Assembly (NCBI RefSeq): GCF_021390395.1
Contig: NZ_JAJUWT010000017.1
Span: 62,001-126,000 of the forward strand
Length of the DNA: 64,000 bases
Origin: Saccharothrix sp. S26
Lineage (GTDB): Bacteria > Actinomycetota > Actinomycetes > Mycobacteriales > Pseudonocardiaceae
Reading direction: 5' to 3'
The first letter of the stretch is position 1. Every line of letters begins with the position of its first letter. The notes beneath the pieces were generated by a model. It was not told where the DNA came from, ran no database searches, and saw nothing but the letters and a program-made list of their open reading frames with translations. Shown piece after piece: positions 35,550 through 45,983 of the stretch. Made by a program: the position numbers and the translations under genes.

Positions 35550-35821
35550 TCACGGTGACCATCGCCGGCGAGCCGTTCGACGTCCCGGCGGGCACCACCC
35601 TGCAACAACTGGACGACCGGCACCGCACCGCCCTGGTGTTCGGCTGCCGGGCCGCGCAGTGCGGCGCGTGCGTCGTCCGGATCCTGTCGGGCGCGGCCCA
35701 CCTGAGCCCGCCCGAGGAGGACGAGCTGGTCGTGCTGGACGTGCTCGGCGTCGGCGGCGACCACCGCCTGGCCTGCCAGTGCACGGTGTTCGGCGACATC
35801 TCCCTCGAAGTCGCCGAGTGA
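35546..35821 (+). CDS. [2Fe-2S] plant-type ferredoxin
   Basis: 91-aa electron carrier. ATG 35546 overlaps the dioxygenase stop (ATGA). The cluster ligands are GCRAAQCGACV, i.e. C-x5-C-x2-C, and a fourth Cys in HRLACQCTVFGD (two Cys are available). A beta-grasp start MITVTIAGEPFDVPAG is typical. Translational coupling makes it the probable electron donor to the heme dioxygenase-like enzyme. This is unusual, since IDO/TDO reduction is normally done by unspecific carriers. The stop is 4 bp from the convergent MMPL stop. Confidence 0.9.
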   Translation: MITVTIAGEPFDVPAGTTLQQLDDRHRTALVFGCRAAQCGACVVRILSGAAHLSPPEEDELVVLDVLGVGGDHRLACQCTVFGDISLEVAE

Positions 35822-35825
35822 CGCG

Positions 35826-37916
35826 TCAGCCCTGGGCGGCCGGAGCGCGGTGGTCGAACGCGCGGGGGAGCAGCCGGTCGAGCGGGCGCGGGAGCCACCA
35901 GTTCCAGCGGCCCAGCAGGACCATGGTCGCGGGCACGAGCAGGCAGCGCACGACGGTGGCGTCCACGACGACCGCGGTGGCCAGGCCGAGCCCGAAGATC
36001 TTCACCGTCGGGTTGTCCACCAGCACGAAGCTCGCGAAGACGCACACCATGATCAGGGCCGCGGAGGTGATCACGCCACCGGTCTCGGCGAGGCCGCGGC
36101 GCACGGCGACGTGGTTGTCGCCCGTGCGGGTCCAGTGCTCCTGGATCGCCGACAGCAGGAACACCTCGTAGTCCATGGACAGTCCGAACAGGACGGCGAA
36201 CAGCACCATGGGCACGTAGCTGTCGATCGGCACCGGCCCGTCGAGGCCGAGCAGGCCCGCTCCCCAGCCCCACTGGAACACCGCGGTGACCACGCCGTAC
36301 GCCGCGCACACCGACACGATGTTCATCAACGCCGCCTTGATCGGCAGCAACACCGACCGGAACGCCAACAGCAGGAGCACGCAGGCCACGCCGATGACCG
36401 CCAGGACCAGCCACGGCAACCGGTCCGTGATGCGGTGCGCCAGGTCGATGCGGGTCGCCGTGCCGCCACCGACGTGGGCTTCGCCGAACCGCGGCAACAC
36501 CTCCTCGCGCAACCGTCGCACGAGGTCGTCGGTCGCGGGGTCGGAGGGCGCGGTGGTGGGGACGACCCGCAGCGCCACCGCCCCGGAGGGCAGGGGACGC
36601 GGTGGTGACACCGATGCGACACCACCGGTCGCGCGCAACGCGGCCGTGGCGGCGTCGGCCCCGCCGGGGTCGGTCAGCACCACGCTGAGCGGGCCGTTCT
36701 CGCCGGGGCCCCACGCCGCCGCGGTGGCCGTGTAGTGCCGCACGGTCTGCTGGTCCGTGCCGCGGTCGCCGGCGTCGGACTGCCCGAGCCGCAACGCCAG
36801 CGTCGGCGCGCCGAGCCCCAGCAGCAGGACGGTGCTCGCGACGGCGACCGCCACGGGGCGGCGGGCGGACCACGACGCGAACCGGCCCCACGCGCTGCGG
36901 TCCAGGTCCTCGTCGGCGGCCGGCGCCGGACGGCCGCGACGCAGCCGCTCACCCGCCAGCGCGAGCACCGCGGGGGTCAGCGTGACGGCGGACAGCACCG
37001 CGCCGGCCACCAGCAACGCGCTGCTCCAGCCCAGCCACGACACGAAGTCGACGCCGGTCAGCATCAACCCGCTGATCGACACGACCACGGTGGCACCGGC
37101 GAACACCACCGCCGCGCCGGCCGACCGCGCGGTGCCCGCCACCGCCCCGGGCACGCCCAGCCCGGTGGCGAGCAGCCTGCGCTGCCTGCTGACCAGGAAC
37201 AACGCGTAGTCCACCCCGACCCCGAGCCCGATCATCGCGGCCAGCGTCGGCGCGACGTCGGGGATGCTCACCGCGCTCTTGAGCACGTCCAGCCCGGCCA
37301 GCCCGCCGACGACCACGAGCAGCGCCGTGACGACCGGCAGCAGTGCCGCGACCGCCGAGCCGAACGCGAGCAACAGCACGACCAGCGCCGTGACGAGGCC
37401 GATGACCTCGCTGGGTCGGGAGTTCAGCGCGGACAGCTGCCGCCCGAGCGCGCCACCGAGCGCGACGTCCATCCCCGCCGCACGCGCCGGTCGCGTCGCG
37501 TCGAGCACCCGCTGCGCCAGCGCCTTGTCCGCCGTGGTGCCCGCGTCGAGCGGCACGCTGAACCGCACGGCGGTCCGGTCCGGGCTCGGCTCGACCCGCT
37601 CGGCCACCGTGCCGACACCGGCCACCGCCGAGACCGCGTCGACGGAATCCCGCACGGCGGCTTGGAGCTCCGGCGCGTCCACGTGCCGGTTCGGCGGCGC
37701 GGTGAGCACCAACTGGGAACTCTGCCGGCCGAACATGTCCGCCTCGGCCAACAGCGCGTTGGCCGCCTCGCTGTCGCTGCCCGGCACCACCACGTCGTCG
37801 GCCGTGCTGCCGTCGACCAGGCGTGCCCCGGCCAGCAAGCCCGAGGCCAGCAACACCCATAACAGCACCACCAGTCCGCGGTGGCGCGCGCACCACCTCG
37901 CCAGTGCTGAGAGCAC
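35826..37916 (-). CDS. MMPL/RND-family exporter
   Basis: Inner-membrane exporter of 696 aa. GTG 37916 is chosen (AGGAGGGGGTG upstream, then VLSALARWCARHRGLVVLLW as helix 1); the longer frame crosses the LacI gene. The first periplasmic loop (about 35-170) is followed by five helices with GVGVDYALFLVSRQRR. A second loop ends in the final helices with GLSMDYEVFLLSAIQEHW, the conserved Asp-Tyr proton relay. MMPL transporters export lipids, siderophores or polyketides. It converges tail to tail (4 bp) with the dioxygenase-ferredoxin operon, hinting that it could export that operon's product, but it is on the opposite strand. Confidence 0.9.
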   Translation of the reverse strand: MLSALARWCARHRGLVVLLWVLLASGLLAGARLVDGSTADDVVVPGSDSEAANALLAEADMFGRQSSQLVLTAPPNRHVDAPELQAAVRDSVDAVSAVAGVGTVAERVEPSPDRTAVRFSVPLDAGTTADKALAQRVLDATRPARAAGMDVALGGALGRQLSALNSRPSEVIGLVTALVVLLLAFGSAVAALLPVVTALLVVVGGLAGLDVLKSAVSIPDVAPTLAAMIGLGVGVDYALFLVSRQRRLLATGLGVPGAVAGTARSAGAAVVFAGATVVVSISGLMLTGVDFVSWLGWSSALLVAGAVLSAVTLTPAVLALAGERLRRGRPAPAADEDLDRSAWGRFASWSARRPVAVAVASTVLLLGLGAPTLALRLGQSDAGDRGTDQQTVRHYTATAAAWGPGENGPLSVVLTDPGGADAATAALRATGGVASVSPPRPLPSGAVALRVVPTTAPSDPATDDLVRRLREEVLPRFGEAHVGGGTATRIDLAHRITDRLPWLVLAVIGVACVLLLLAFRSVLLPIKAALMNIVSVCAAYGVVTAVFQWGWGAGLLGLDGPVPIDSYVPMVLFAVLFGLSMDYEVFLLSAIQEHWTRTGDNHVAVRRGLAETGGVITSAALIMVCVFASFVLVDNPTVKIFGLGLATAVVVDATVVRCLLVPATMVLLGRWNWWLPRPLDRLLPRAFDHRAPAAQG

Positions 37917-38062
37917 GGCACCCCCTCCTGCTCGGTCCCGCGACCCGATCACCGCACCCGAGGCCGCGGGACAGATCATCCGACACGCGCCGGCGGAGCG
38001 GTGGGGAGGGCTGCCGCGTGAACTTTCGCTTGGCGGGCCGAACGTCGAGCCTGCCAATGGCG

Positions 38063-39100
38063 TCAGGGCCGAGGTGCGGCCGTGCTCGCGCGCGTGACGA
38101 GTTCGGTGGAGAGCATGAGGCGGTGCTGGGCCGGCGCGTCGCCCTGCGAGAGGGCGATGATCATGTCCGTGGCGGCGGCGGCCATGTCGCTGAGGGGTTG
38201 GCGGACCGTGGTGAGGGCGGGGATGGCCCACTGCGCGGGTGGGAGGTCGTCGAAGCCGACCACGCTGAGGTCGTGGGGGATGCGCACGCCGGCTTCGTGG
38301 GCGGCCTGGTAGACGCCGAGGGCCTGGGCGTCGTTGAAGGCGAAGATCGCGGTGGGCGGTCGGTCCAGGCGCAGCAGGTCGCGGCCGTGGGCGAGGCCGT
38401 CGATGACGTTGAAGTCGCCGGTGCGGATGAGCTCGGGGTCGACGGGTACCTCGGCGGCGTCCAGCGCCGCGCGGTAGCCGTCGAGGCGGGCGCGGCTGGA
38501 CAGCGCGTGGGCCGGGCCGGTGATGGCGGCGATGCGCCGGTGCCCGAGGTCGAGCAGGTGGCGGGTGGCCGAGAGGCCCCCGCTCCAGTTGCTGGTGCCC
38601 ACGGAGGGGAACTCGTGGCCCGGGTCGCTGGTGGGGTCGACCAGCACGAACGGGATCTCGCGGCTGGCCAGTTGCCCGCGTTGCGCGGGGGTGGGCGCGG
38701 AGAAGACCGTGATCACCCCGGCGGGCTTGCGGGCGAGCACGCCGTCGATCCACGTGCGCCCGGGGGTGTGGCGGCCGTGCAGCTCGGTGAGCACCACGGC
38801 GAGCTCGTGCTCGCTCGCCACGCGCTCCACGCCCTTGATGATCTCCATGGCGTACGCGCCTTCGAGCTCGTGGAGCACCACCTCCACCAGCGTCGCCCGG
38901 GTGGCCTTCTTCTGCCGGCGGTAGCCGTGCTCCCGGATCACCGACTCCACCAGCGCGCGGGTGTCCGGGGCGACCTCCGCGCGCCCGTTGACGACCTTGG
39001 ACACCGTGGCGGTGGACACGCCCGCCAGCTCGGCGATGCGGGCGATGGTCGCGCCCCCGCGGTCGGCGGTGTCGCCCGACGAACGTCCGGTGGAGGTCAT
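38063..39100 (-). CDS. LacI-family repressor, probable xylan/xylobiose regulator (XlnR/BxlR type)
   Basis: 345-aa DNA-binding sugar repressor. The N-terminal HTH (about 17-62) reads TIARIAELAGVSTATVSKVV with the hinge RAEVAPDTR. The periplasmic-binding-like effector domain follows (SNWSGGLSATRHLLDLGHRRIAAI; VVGFDDLPPAQWAIPALTTVRQPL), complete at the end. ATG 39100 opens 320 bp from the divergent GH10 xylanase start. Regulators of this subtype control xylanases and xylobiose uptake in Streptomyces. CGAA/TTCG palindromes near the GH10 and CE1 promoters are its likely targets, including its own promoter. The ligand is inferred. Confidence 0.88.
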   Translation of the reverse strand: MTSTGRSSGDTADRGGATIARIAELAGVSTATVSKVVNGRAEVAPDTRALVESVIREHGYRRQKKATRATLVEVVLHELEGAYAMEIIKGVERVASEHELAVVLTELHGRHTPGRTWIDGVLARKPAGVITVFSAPTPAQRGQLASREIPFVLVDPTSDPGHEFPSVGTSNWSGGLSATRHLLDLGHRRIAAITGPAHALSSRARLDGYRAALDAAEVPVDPELIRTGDFNVIDGLAHGRDLLRLDRPPTAIFAFNDAQALGVYQAAHEAGVRIPHDLSVVGFDDLPPAQWAIPALTTVRQPLSDMAAAATDMIIALSQGDAPAQHRLMLSTELVTRASTAAPRP

Positions 39101-39126
39101 GTCGGGAGTCTAGTGCGGCACGGCAG

Positions 39127-40821
<1,695 letters not shown>

Positions 40822-40833
40822 CGACCCGGTGAC

Positions 40834-40859
40834 CGTGGAGCGGCCGCCACCGCTCCACG
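40834..40859. terminator. Terminator between GH10 and the coiled-coil gene
   Basis: Perfect 10-bp arms CGTGGAGCGG and CCGCTCCACG with a 6-nt loop, 12 nt after the GH10 stop and 10 nt from the convergent stop, so useful in both directions. Confidence 0.8.
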
Positions 40860-40869
40860 AGACGTCGGC

Positions 40870-41895
40870 TCACTCGCCGATGATCGGTTTCGCCGCCTTG
40901 AGCGGCTCCACCAGCGGCTCGCCCTCCAACCGCACCTTGCGCTGGTGCTCGGCGTAAGGCGCTTGCCAGTCGGTGCCCGCCGGCCTCCCGATCCGGTCGA
41001 GCTGGTTGCGCAGGCCGACGATTTCCAGGCGGGCGGAACCCAGTGCGTTCTCGTCGTGCGCGTGCCGTTTGATGGAAATCGACAACTGCTCGCGCAATGA
41101 CGCGATCTGCGCGTAGAGGGTGTCGACTTCGGTCGCCAACCGGCTCGCCCGCGTGATGGCGTTGTCGCGTTCCTGCTCGGCCGCGCGAATGCGCTCCATG
41201 CTGCTCTGGTGCAGTTGGTTCAACTCCAGCGCGAGATCCCGGGCGCGGATGAGCGCGGTATCGCGTTCGTCATCGGCCGCGCGGATCCGTTCCATGCTCG
41301 TTTCGTGCAGCGCGTTCAGCTCGTCGGCCAGCGCGTGGGCGCGGGAGAACGCCCCGTCGCGTTCCTCCTCGACCAGCCGGATGCGCTCCTGGTCCCGCGC
41401 TTCGGCCCGGTCGAGGTCGGCGCGGGTCCGGTCGAGGAGGTCCGCCGCCTGGGCGTGGGCGATCCGGCGGATCTCGGTGGCTTGCGCCTCGGCGCGTTCG
41501 AGCACGGTTTCGGCGCGTTCCGCGGTGCCGGTGTCCGGCGCGGCGGTCGCGACGCCGGTGAGCGGACCGGTGGTCAGCCGGGCCCAGACCTCCTGCCAAA
41601 CCGGCCACAGCGCCTCCGCGACACCGCAGACCCGCAGGTAAACCAGCAGGAACTCCCGGTTGGGCAGCTCGCCGCCGAGCACCTGGCCGATCTTGGTGCG
41701 GCGCAGCCGCCCGCCGCTGCGGCTCTCCACGGCGCGGTGCGACAGCGGGCCCGCGAGCACCCGCACCTGGTCCAGGCACCGGGCGAAGTCGGCGGTCGTG
41801 GTGGCGGCCGTGATCGGCACGCTGTGGCTGTCGATGACCGGAACCGGCCGGATCTGCCGCGGTTCGGCCGGGACCGGCGACTCGGCTCTGCTCAT
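40870..41895 (-). CDS. HTH-like N-terminus with long repeated coiled coil
   Basis: 341 aa, ATG 41895 with GAGGAG upstream. The first 110 residues hold a helix set (FARCLDQVRVLAGPLSHRAV, RRTKIGQVLGGELPNREFL, AEALWPVWQEVW) like the Cro/XRE-related domain of actinobacterial NACHT and signalling proteins. Residues about 130-300 are a continuous coiled coil with an internal repeat of about 33 residues: ELNALHETSMERIRAADDER and ELNQLHQSSMERIRAAEQER. The charged tail ends PLKAAKPIIGE. No signal or membrane helix. The function is unknown; a cytoskeletal or scaffolding role is possible. It is convergent with GH10 and unrelated by sequence. Confidence 0.75.
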   Translation of the reverse strand: MSRAESPVPAEPRQIRPVPVIDSHSVPITAATTTADFARCLDQVRVLAGPLSHRAVESRSGGRLRRTKIGQVLGGELPNREFLLVYLRVCGVAEALWPVWQEVWARLTTGPLTGVATAAPDTGTAERAETVLERAEAQATEIRRIAHAQAADLLDRTRADLDRAEARDQERIRLVEEERDGAFSRAHALADELNALHETSMERIRAADDERDTALIRARDLALELNQLHQSSMERIRAAEQERDNAITRASRLATEVDTLYAQIASLREQLSISIKRHAHDENALGSARLEIVGLRNQLDRIGRPAGTDWQAPYAEHQRKVRLEGEPLVEPLKAAKPIIGE

Positions 41896-42138
41896 CGACG
41901 TGCTCCTCGCTGTCCGCCGATGACCGGCTCCGACCGGGTTCGCCCGTTTCCGCCCGCTGGTGCCCGGCGGTGACCGCGATCGGCGTGACCTTACACCCGC
42001 ATTCGCCGCGCCGGCGCGATTGTGGCCGGTTCCGTTGCGAGCTTGACCGGATTGTTGGTAGCGCACATCCCGATCGGCTTGCCTGGTGGATGTCGCCGGT
42101 AGCGAGATTGCCGGGGCACTCATCCGAGGAGGCATCCG

Positions 42139-42258
42139 ATGAACGACCAGAGCAACGACAAGCGTCCGTCCGGACCGCCGTGGTGGGCCTGGCTCGCCGA
42201 GTTCCTGATCGTGTTCTACTACGTCATCGAACCGGCGGCCACCCACTTCGTCCGGTGA
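42139..42258 (+). CDS. 39-residue membrane microprotein
   Basis: A short ORF with an excellent ribosome site, GAGGAGG 6 nt before ATG 42139, and followed at once by a strong hairpin. The peptide has a charged Asn/Asp/Lys N-terminus (MNDQSNDKRPSGPP) and then one transmembrane stretch, WWAWLAEFLIVFYYVIEP, ending AATHFVR. Trp/Tyr at the borders fit an interfacial single-pass helix. No family is known to me. The ribosome site, helix and terminator together argue that it is real. Confidence 0.65.
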   Translation: MNDQSNDKRPSGPPWWAWLAEFLIVFYYVIEPAATHFVR

Positions 42259-42268
42259 GCCCGAGTAG

Positions 42269-42312
42269 CCGAGCGCCGATTGACCGCATTATTGCGGAGA
42301 ATCGGCGCTCGG
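42269..42312 (+). terminator. Terminator after the microprotein gene
   Basis: Arms CCGAGCGCCGATT and AATCGGCGCTCGG (13 bp, perfect) with an inner CCGC/GCGG stem around ATTATT. It lies 10 nt after the stop codon of the 39-codon gene. An inner AT loop makes a bulky but stable hairpin. Confidence 0.8.
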
Positions 42313-42541
42313 CGGAAAGGAGAAAGCATCCCGACCGTTCGGGTGGCGAGCCCGGACCCCGCGGCCCCGTCGGCCCGCTGCGGTCCCCCGCCGGGCCGGC
42401 GCGGCACGGGGCGGCAGCGGTCCGCGCGTCCGACGAGCCCATGACGTGGAGATCACATTCGGTTGTGACCGCCGTCATCGCTGTGCCCTAATGCCGTCGA
42501 GTGGCTGTTACACATCAATGGCAATAGCGAGGGGGAGTGCT

Positions 42542-44128
42542 GTGCCCGGGTCTGCCTGGTGGCGCGCGGTGGCGGTGGCCGCGGTCGGGGTCGCTGTGGC
42601 GTCGTGTTCGGGCGAAGGACGCCGTGCGTCGGCCGGCACGCCCACCGAGCTGCGGCTGGCCATCGGCGGCGAGTCCGAGGAGGGCTACGACCCGACGTTG
42701 GGCTGGGGCCGGTACGGCTCGCCGTTGTTCCAGTCGACGCTGCTGACCCGGGACGCGGACCTCCAGGTCGTCAACGACCTGGCCACCCGGCACGAGGTGA
42801 GCCCGGACGGGCTGGTCTGGACCGTCGACATCCGGACCGACGCGAAGTTCACCGACGGCGAGCCGGTGACCGCGCGGGACGTGGCGTACACGTTCACCGC
42901 CGCGGCCAAGAGCGGCGGGTCGACCGACGTGACCGTGCTGCGCGAGGCGGTCGCGGTGGACGACGACACCGTGGAGCTGCGCCTGACCAAGCCGCAGAGC
43001 ACCTTCGTGAACCGGTTGGTGTCGCTGGGGATCGTGCCGGAGCACGCGCACGGGCCGGACTACGCGCGCAAGCCCGTGGGCTCCGGGCCGTTCGTCTTCG
43101 AGCAGTGGGACGAGGGCCAGCAGCTGATCGTGCGGCGCAACGACGCGTACTACGGCGCGAAGCCCGCGTTCGAGCGGGTGGTGTTCGTCTTCACGGGCGA
43201 GGACGCGAGCCTGGCCGCGGCCCGGTCGGGGCAGGTGGACGTGGCTGCCCTGCCGCCGTCGCTGGCCACCGGCGAGCTGCCCGGCCTGCGGCTGACCAGG
43301 GTGGAGTCCGTCGACAACCGGGGCATCGCGTTCCCGTTCGAGCCCGACGAGGGACGCCGGACCGCCGAGGGCCGGCCGATCGGCAACGACGTCACGTCGG
43401 ACCGGGCCGTGCGGCGGGCGGTCAACGTGGCGCTGGACCGGCAGGCGCTGGTGGACGGCGTGCTCAACGGTTACGGCCGCCCCGCCACCGGCCCGGTCGA
43501 CGGGCTGCCCTGGAACGAGCCCGCCGCCGCGATCACCGACAAGGACCCCGAAGGGGCGAAGAGGGCGCTGGAGGCCGCCGGCTGGGTCGACGCCGACGGT
43601 GACGGCGTCCGCGAACGCGGCGGCACCGAAGCGGAGTTCCCGCTGCTGTACCCCGCCGGGGACTCGGTGCGGCAGGGCCTGGCCCTGGCCGTGGCGGACA
43701 TGCTGAAGCCGATCGGGATCGCGGTGACCCCCAAGGGCGAGAGCTGGGACGTGATCCGCACCCGCATGCACGCCGACCCGGTGCTGTTCGGCTGGGGCAG
43801 CCACGACGCGACGGAGATGTTCAACCTCTACTCGTCCGCGCAGGCCGGCGTCGAGCTGTGGAACCCCGCCCTGTACCGCAACGCCGTGGTGGACGGGGAG
43901 TTGGACGCGGCGATGGCGGCGGTCGACCCCGGGCGGGCGGGCGAGCACTGGAAGGCGGCGCAACGGCAGTTCGGGCCGGGTGCCGACGCGGCGTGGGCGT
44001 GGCTGGTCAACCTCGACCACGTCTACTACGCCGACGCGTGCCTGGACCTCGGCCGGCTCCAGGTCGAGCCGCACGGGCACGGCTGGCCGATCACGCAGGG
44101 CATCGCGGGCTGGAAGTGGACGTGCTGA
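42542..44128 (+). CDS. Peptide/nickel ABC importer, substrate-binding lipoprotein
   Basis: 528 aa, family 5 solute-binding protein anchored by lipidation. GTG 42542 is chosen (GGGGAG 4 nt upstream; the N-terminus is then a proper lipoprotein leader VAVAAVGVAVASC, cleaved before Cys24). An ATG at 42518 is a poor alternative. Family marks are LTKPQSTFVNRLVSLGIVPE, VGSGPFVFEQWDEGQQLIVRRNDAYYGAKPAFERVVF and VRRAVNVALDRQALVDGVLNGYGRPATGP. Substrate (oligopeptide, nickel complex or other) cannot be assigned. It is first of a five-gene operon in which each junction overlaps by 4-7 bp. Confidence 0.9.
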   Translation: MPGSAWWRAVAVAAVGVAVASCSGEGRRASAGTPTELRLAIGGESEEGYDPTLGWGRYGSPLFQSTLLTRDADLQVVNDLATRHEVSPDGLVWTVDIRTDAKFTDGEPVTARDVAYTFTAAAKSGGSTDVTVLREAVAVDDDTVELRLTKPQSTFVNRLVSLGIVPEHAHGPDYARKPVGSGPFVFEQWDEGQQLIVRRNDAYYGAKPAFERVVFVFTGEDASLAAARSGQVDVAALPPSLATGELPGLRLTRVESVDNRGIAFPFEPDEGRRTAEGRPIGNDVTSDRAVRRAVNVALDRQALVDGVLNGYGRPATGPVDGLPWNEPAAAITDKDPEGAKRALEAAGWVDADGDGVRERGGTEAEFPLLYPAGDSVRQGLALAVADMLKPIGIAVTPKGESWDVIRTRMHADPVLFGWGSHDATEMFNLYSSAQAGVELWNPALYRNAVVDGELDAAMAAVDPGRAGEHWKAAQRQFGPGADAAWAWLVNLDHVYYADACLDLGRLQVEPHGHGWPITQGIAGWKWTC

Positions 44129-45138
44129 CCGCCGGGTCCGCGGCACGTCCGGTGGTGGCCGCGGTCGTGGCCCGGACCGCCCGCCTGGTGCTGCTGCTGA
44201 CGGCCGTCGCGGTGGCGTCCTTCGTGCTGATGGTCAACTCGCCGGTGGACCCGGTGGCGGCCTACGTGGGCGCGGACGTCGCGTCGCTGGGCCCGGCGCA
44301 GCGGGCGCTGATCGCGCAGCGGTGGGGGCTGGACGACCCGGCGCACGAGCGGTTCCTGAGCTGGTTCGGCAACCTGCTCGGCGGCGACTTCGGCTTCTCG
44401 CTGACGTTCAACCGGCCGGTGCTGGAGGTGATCGGCGACAAGTTCCTGGCCAGCCTGGCGTTGATGGCCCTGGCGTGGCTGCTGTCGGGCGTGCTCGGCT
44501 TCGGGCTGGGCCTCGTCGCCGGGGTCCGCCGGGGGTGGTTCGCCGACCGGGCGATCACCTGGTTGTCGTACGCGCTGGCGTCTGCGCCGACCTTCTGGGT
44601 CGGGCTGCTGCTGCTCTACGTGTTCGCGGTGTCGTTGAACTGGGCGCCGGTGTGCTGCGCGGTGCCGATCGGCGTGCCGGCCGACGAGGTCGGGCTGGGT
44701 GACCGGCTGGCGCACCTGGCGCTGCCCGCGATCACGTTGAGCGTCGTGGGCATCGCGCCCGTGGTCCTGCACACGCGGCAGGCGGTGGTGGACGCGTTGG
44801 CCTCGGACCACGTGGCGTTCGCGCGGGCGCAGGGCGAACGCGGCGTGGGGCTGGTGCTGCACCGGGTGGTGCGCAACGCGGCCGCACCCGCGTTGCTGCT
44901 CCAGTTCGGCTCGCTGGGCGAGCTGTTCGGCGGCTCCGTGCTGGCCGAGCAGGTGTTCTCCTACCCGGGGTTGGGTGCGGCGACCACGACGGCGGCCCTG
45001 GGGCAGGACGTGCCGCTGCTGCTGGGCATCGCGCTGTTCACCACGGTGCTGGTGTTCGCGGGCAACCTCGTCGGCGACCGCGTGCACGCCCTCCTCGACC
45101 CGAGGTCACGGTTGGTCGACCTGCGGGGGACGCGATGA
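44122..45138 (+). CDS. ABC importer permease 1 (DppB/NikB-like)
   Basis: 338-aa inner-membrane permease. GTG 44122 overlaps the end of the binding protein gene by 7 bp with GGAAG upstream; GTG 44116 is also possible. Helix 1 is VVAAVVARTARLVLLLTAVA, and the EAA loop is ALASDHVAFARAQGERGVGL (the A-x-G-x6-V/I pattern). Typical DppB features are GLDDPAHERFLSWFGNLLGGDFGFS and the final PLLLGIALFTTVLVFAGNL. Six transmembrane helices are likely. It pairs with the downstream permease to form the channel. Confidence 0.93.
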   Translation: MLTAGSAARPVVAAVVARTARLVLLLTAVAVASFVLMVNSPVDPVAAYVGADVASLGPAQRALIAQRWGLDDPAHERFLSWFGNLLGGDFGFSLTFNRPVLEVIGDKFLASLALMALAWLLSGVLGFGLGLVAGVRRGWFADRAITWLSYALASAPTFWVGLLLLYVFAVSLNWAPVCCAVPIGVPADEVGLGDRLAHLALPAITLSVVGIAPVVLHTRQAVVDALASDHVAFARAQGERGVGLVLHRVVRNAAAPALLLQFGSLGELFGGSVLAEQVFSYPGLGAATTTAALGQDVPLLLGIALFTTVLVFAGNLVGDRVHALLDPRSRLVDLRGTR

Positions 45139-45983
45139 CGGCCTTGGTGCCGCCCGCGGTGGGGCGGATCGATCGCCGCACGCGCACGCTGGTCCTGCTG
45201 GGTGTGTCGGCGGCAGTGGTGCTCGGCGTGCTCGTGGCCGGCTCGTGGGCCCAGGACGCCGCGCAGACCACCTCGTTGGGGGAGCGCAACAGCGCTCCAT
45301 CGGCCGGGCACTGGTTCGGCACTGACTGGCTGGGCCGCGACGTGCTCGCCCGCGTGCTGTCGGGCCTGCGCATGAGCCTGGTCGTCGGCACGACCGCCGC
45401 CGCGATCTCCGCCGTGGTGGCGCTCGTGCTGGCCTGCGCCGCCACCGTCGGCGGGCCGAAGGTCGACGCGGTCGTGGGCTGGCTGGTGGACCTGTTCATG
45501 GCGTTGCCGCACCTGGTGCTGCTGCTCATGCTGGCCTTCGCGCTGGGCGGCGGCACGGACGCGGTGATCGTCGCGGTGGCCGTGACGCACTGGCCGCACC
45601 TGACCCGCGTGCTGCGCGGGCAGGCCAAGCAGGTGGTCAACTCCGACTACGCGACCGTCGCGGTGCAGTTGGGCCGCAGCCGGTGGTGGGTCGCCCGCGA
45701 GCACGTCGCCGGGCACCTGGCCGGGCACTTCCTGGTCGGCCTAATCCTGCTGTTCCCGCACGCGATCCTGCACGAGGCCGCGCTGTCGTTCCTCGGGCTG
45801 GGCGTCGACCCCGCCGAGCCGTCGACCGGCATCCTGCTGGCCGAGTCAATGCGGTTCCTGTCGGCGGGGGCGTGGTGGCTCGCCGTGCTGCCGGGCCTGT
45901 GCCTGCTGCTGCTGGTCAAGGTGGTCGACGGCATCGGCGAGAACCTGCGGTCGCTGCTCAACCCGAGGAGCCACCACCTGTGA
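45135..45983 (+). CDS. ABC importer permease 2 (DppC/NikC-like)
   Basis: 282-aa inner-membrane permease, ATG 45135 overlapping the previous stop (ATGA). The DppC hallmark APSAGHWFGTDWLGRDVLAR is present near residue 55, followed by VLSGLRMSLVVGTTAAAI. The EAA motif is RGQAKQVVNSDYATVAVQLG. Five to six helices. It forms the translocation pore with its upstream neighbour and is driven by the two ATPases that follow. Confidence 0.93.
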   Translation: MTALVPPAVGRIDRRTRTLVLLGVSAAVVLGVLVAGSWAQDAAQTTSLGERNSAPSAGHWFGTDWLGRDVLARVLSGLRMSLVVGTTAAAISAVVALVLACAATVGGPKVDAVVGWLVDLFMALPHLVLLLMLAFALGGGTDAVIVAVAVTHWPHLTRVLRGQAKQVVNSDYATVAVQLGRSRWWVAREHVAGHLAGHFLVGLILLFPHAILHEAALSFLGLGVDPAEPSTGILLAESMRFLSAGAWWLAVLPGLCLLLLVKVVDGIGENLRSLLNPRSHHL

